This document shows, piece by piece, positions 35,201-35,769 of a stretch of 35,769 nt of DNA. This DNA comes from Microcoleaceae cyanobacterium MO_207.B10 (lineage in GTDB: Bacteria > Cyanobacteriota > Cyanobacteriia > Cyanobacteriales > Microcoleaceae). Every line of letters starts with the position of its first letter. The stretch's first letter is position 1. The stretch covers positions 1 through 35,769 of the forward strand of contig JASJEE010000011.1 of NCBI GenBank assembly GCA_030064835.1, written 5' to 3'. Under the pieces are notes generated by a model, which had not been told where the DNA came from, ran no database searches, and worked only from the letters and a program-made list of their open reading frames with translations. The position numbers and the translations under genes are program-made.

Positions 35201-35414
35201 GATTGCTACCACCTTAACTACAATGATCGGGTTTGTTCCTTTATTGGTACAAGGTGGTCGCTTTTGGCCTCCTTTAGCCGTGGCGATCGCTGGTGGTGTT
35301 GGTGGTTTGACTCTTGTTGCTCTCTATTTGGTTCCCTGTTCCTATTTACTGCTGGCAAATTTTGGTAGAGGAAAATCGAAAATTCCCAGGACTTCAGGGA
35401 ATAAAACTATATAG
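32271..35414 (+). CDS. RND-family efflux pump, inner-membrane subunit
   Basis: A 1047-residue proton-driven exporter of the AcrB/MdtB type, full length with twelve expected membrane helices. The first helix is 'LLILAILIIVAWGISSLFALP', followed by the porter domain ('PELVSRLAIIRTSWPGADAEQVETLITEKIE'). The helix-4 motif is 'GLIVALGLLIDTAIIVVDEV', with D403 as the proton-relay aspartate; the second Asp of AcrB is Thr here. The duplicated second half has 'GTFGLVGIAINDSVVVLAAIL' and ends 'GGVGGLTLVALYLVPCSYLLL'. Partner of the adaptor at 29812; a TolC-like channel is not in the window. Substrate unknown. Translation must start directly behind the heptamer array. Confidence 0.93.
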   Translation: MTTLFYRNFRLLILAILIIVAWGISSLFALPRLEDPELVSRLAIIRTSWPGADAEQVETLITEKIESELSEIEEIKNYDSTSRAGSSIMYIELIDSLEEIDSDTVWLRIRERLNTVDSLLPAGASKARLEELEIKAYAMITALTWSQDTKPNYAILNRLSELLKDELLALPGTEKVDKFGNPQEEILVEVDAAQLASIGLTTQQLSAQIQQSDAKVSSGLFRGQNNDLLLEVNSDLDSLERIRNIPISFSNQGQFTRLGDIAEVRKTITEPMSEIALINGRPASGLAAFVQSDYQIDIWVKSAEAVIEKFRKELGQGLELEIVFNQSNYITTRLKTLILNLLISGMLVLGITVFLMGWKSAIVVGLALPLSSCMVLGMMRFLNVPLHQMSITGLIVALGLLIDTAIIVVDEVSRNIVSGLKAEVAIQKAINHLFMPLTASTLTTALAFLPTVLMGGPSGEFVGSIGISVILAVISSLLFSLTIGSSLAGKLYHDHRDNFSQNTQQKWWQTGFRNSYLTQLYQFSLRSIFSNPWLGILLGLILPITGLIQVSTLPEQFFPQVDRDQLQIELELSALNSIEKTKNTAIEVRNLLLKNPEIQEVQWRLGRGFPRYYYNLVLGKQGYSNYAQGFLQLNLTAKSELANKLQAEVDIAFPEAQILIRKLEQGPPFYAPVEIRIYGSNLKRLQELGEQARSLLLQVPNVTHTRDTLSEVRPQLHLQINEEEVRLAGLNRTSLSQQLETSLEGNLGGSIIEDTEEIPVRVRVSNAQRGDINQIRSLDLQPTGSSLNQNRFSATDTIPLSALAEVKLKPEFSVISRRNGRRINSIQGFIAAGVLPSEVLKEWQQKLDDANFKLPSGYWLEVAGEAGQKDDAEADLLTTVPMVFLLATSILVLSLNSFRATAIIGGVAICAIGLGFFSLWLFGYPFGFMSIIGTFGLVGIAINDSVVVLAAILKDEEASTGNRRAIRQVVMGSTRHVIATTLTTMIGFVPLLVQGGRFWPPLAVAIAGGVGGLTLVALYLVPCSYLLLANFGRGKSKIPRTSGNKTI

Positions 35415-35769
35415 TATAGAAGTATCTCCGCAAAGCTCACTCAGGGTTTTTGGCAAAGGAGTCAGGCTCACGGGGTGATTTCCTGCGCAATGCTGCGCAA
35501 ACGCTAATCACCCGCACAGAAGTCAGAAGATTGAGAAATAAAATCGGGAAAAAAGTAGAATTTAGGCGCTCATCTTCCCACACTTTCAATTGGCTACTAA
35601 CTATTGACTACAAGAAACAGCAAAAAGACTTTTGATCAGCAAACCCTATTTAAAGGCTGGCTTTACTAGATTATTATTTGTTTCATAGTCACTACAATTG
35701 ATTGCTGTTTCAGTGAGTGCGCTGTAAGGATGTACGGTACATTTTAAACGATAGTCTCCTGTAAAAAAT
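35415..35769. other. Terminal spacer with a palindromic repeat
   Basis: No convincing gene. GGTGATT (35475-35481) and AATCACC (35506-35512) are inverted repeats around a TGCGCA-rich core, a small REP-like hairpin. A short frame (35450-35635) runs through it but has no family features. The window ends in non-coding sequence. Confidence 0.4.

Noticed and set aside
35450-35635. 61-codon frame at the right edge
   Set aside because: It runs through a palindromic repeat, with strongly basic, low-information sequence and no ribosome site.

Overview
The window is chromosomal DNA from a low-G+C cyanobacterium. The photosystem II genes psbH and psbN lie next to tatA, pth and a cyanobacteria-type DUF3146 gene, and the octamer GCGATCGC (HIP1) recurs inside the housekeeping genes. 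Together with the many heptamer-type tandem repeats, long repeat-rich spacers and a PEP-CTERM protein, this suggests a filamentous, possibly Trichodesmium/Okeania-like, lineage. That placement is an inference only. I found no rRNA, tRNA or CRISPR array.

Layout. Positions 1-895 are repeat debris: two copies of a MITE-like element and the truncated 5' part of a sugar-dehydrogenase-like gene. alaS follows (1464-4088). Positions 4165-10501 form an A+T-rich accessory block that looks like a small defence/toxin island. It holds a GHKL ATPase whose C-terminus looks like a PD-(D/E)XK nuclease, a three-helix membrane protein resembling Pycsar/SLATT-type effectors, a MazE/PemK-like toxin-antitoxin pair with a frameshifted toxin, a DUF697-like membrane protein, a vMAP-type STAND NTPase and a HicB/HicA pair with a broken toxin. 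I see one HIP1 site in this 6.3 kb, against four in alaS and five in carB.

Positions 10691-21164 return to core or lineage genes: a secreted proline-tailed protein, carB (pyrimidine/arginine), small conserved proteins, a ROK kinase, a PEP-CTERM protein, an internally duplicated small protein and pyrG (pyrimidine). Positions 21575-24336 carry DUF3146, pth, tatA and psbH on the minus strand, with psbN diverging. A repeat-rich gap with a TnpB tail and a structured G+C-rich block precedes aroC (25180), an MBL-fold hydrolase and a thioredoxin-TPR protein of CnoX type.

Positions 28190-35769 hold a 1 kb spacer with MITE-like and heptamer repeats, a 5'-truncated IS5-type transposase, and a membrane-fusion protein plus RND pump. 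The two pump genes probably form one tripartite efflux unit. They are separated by a striking array: a 52/104-nt higher-order tandem hairpin repeat followed by fourteen GATAACT heptamers that run up to the pump's start codon.

The strongest candidates for a little-described system are the GHKL-nuclease protein (4165-6162) with its membrane-protein neighbour (6433-6948), and the hairpin array between the efflux genes.
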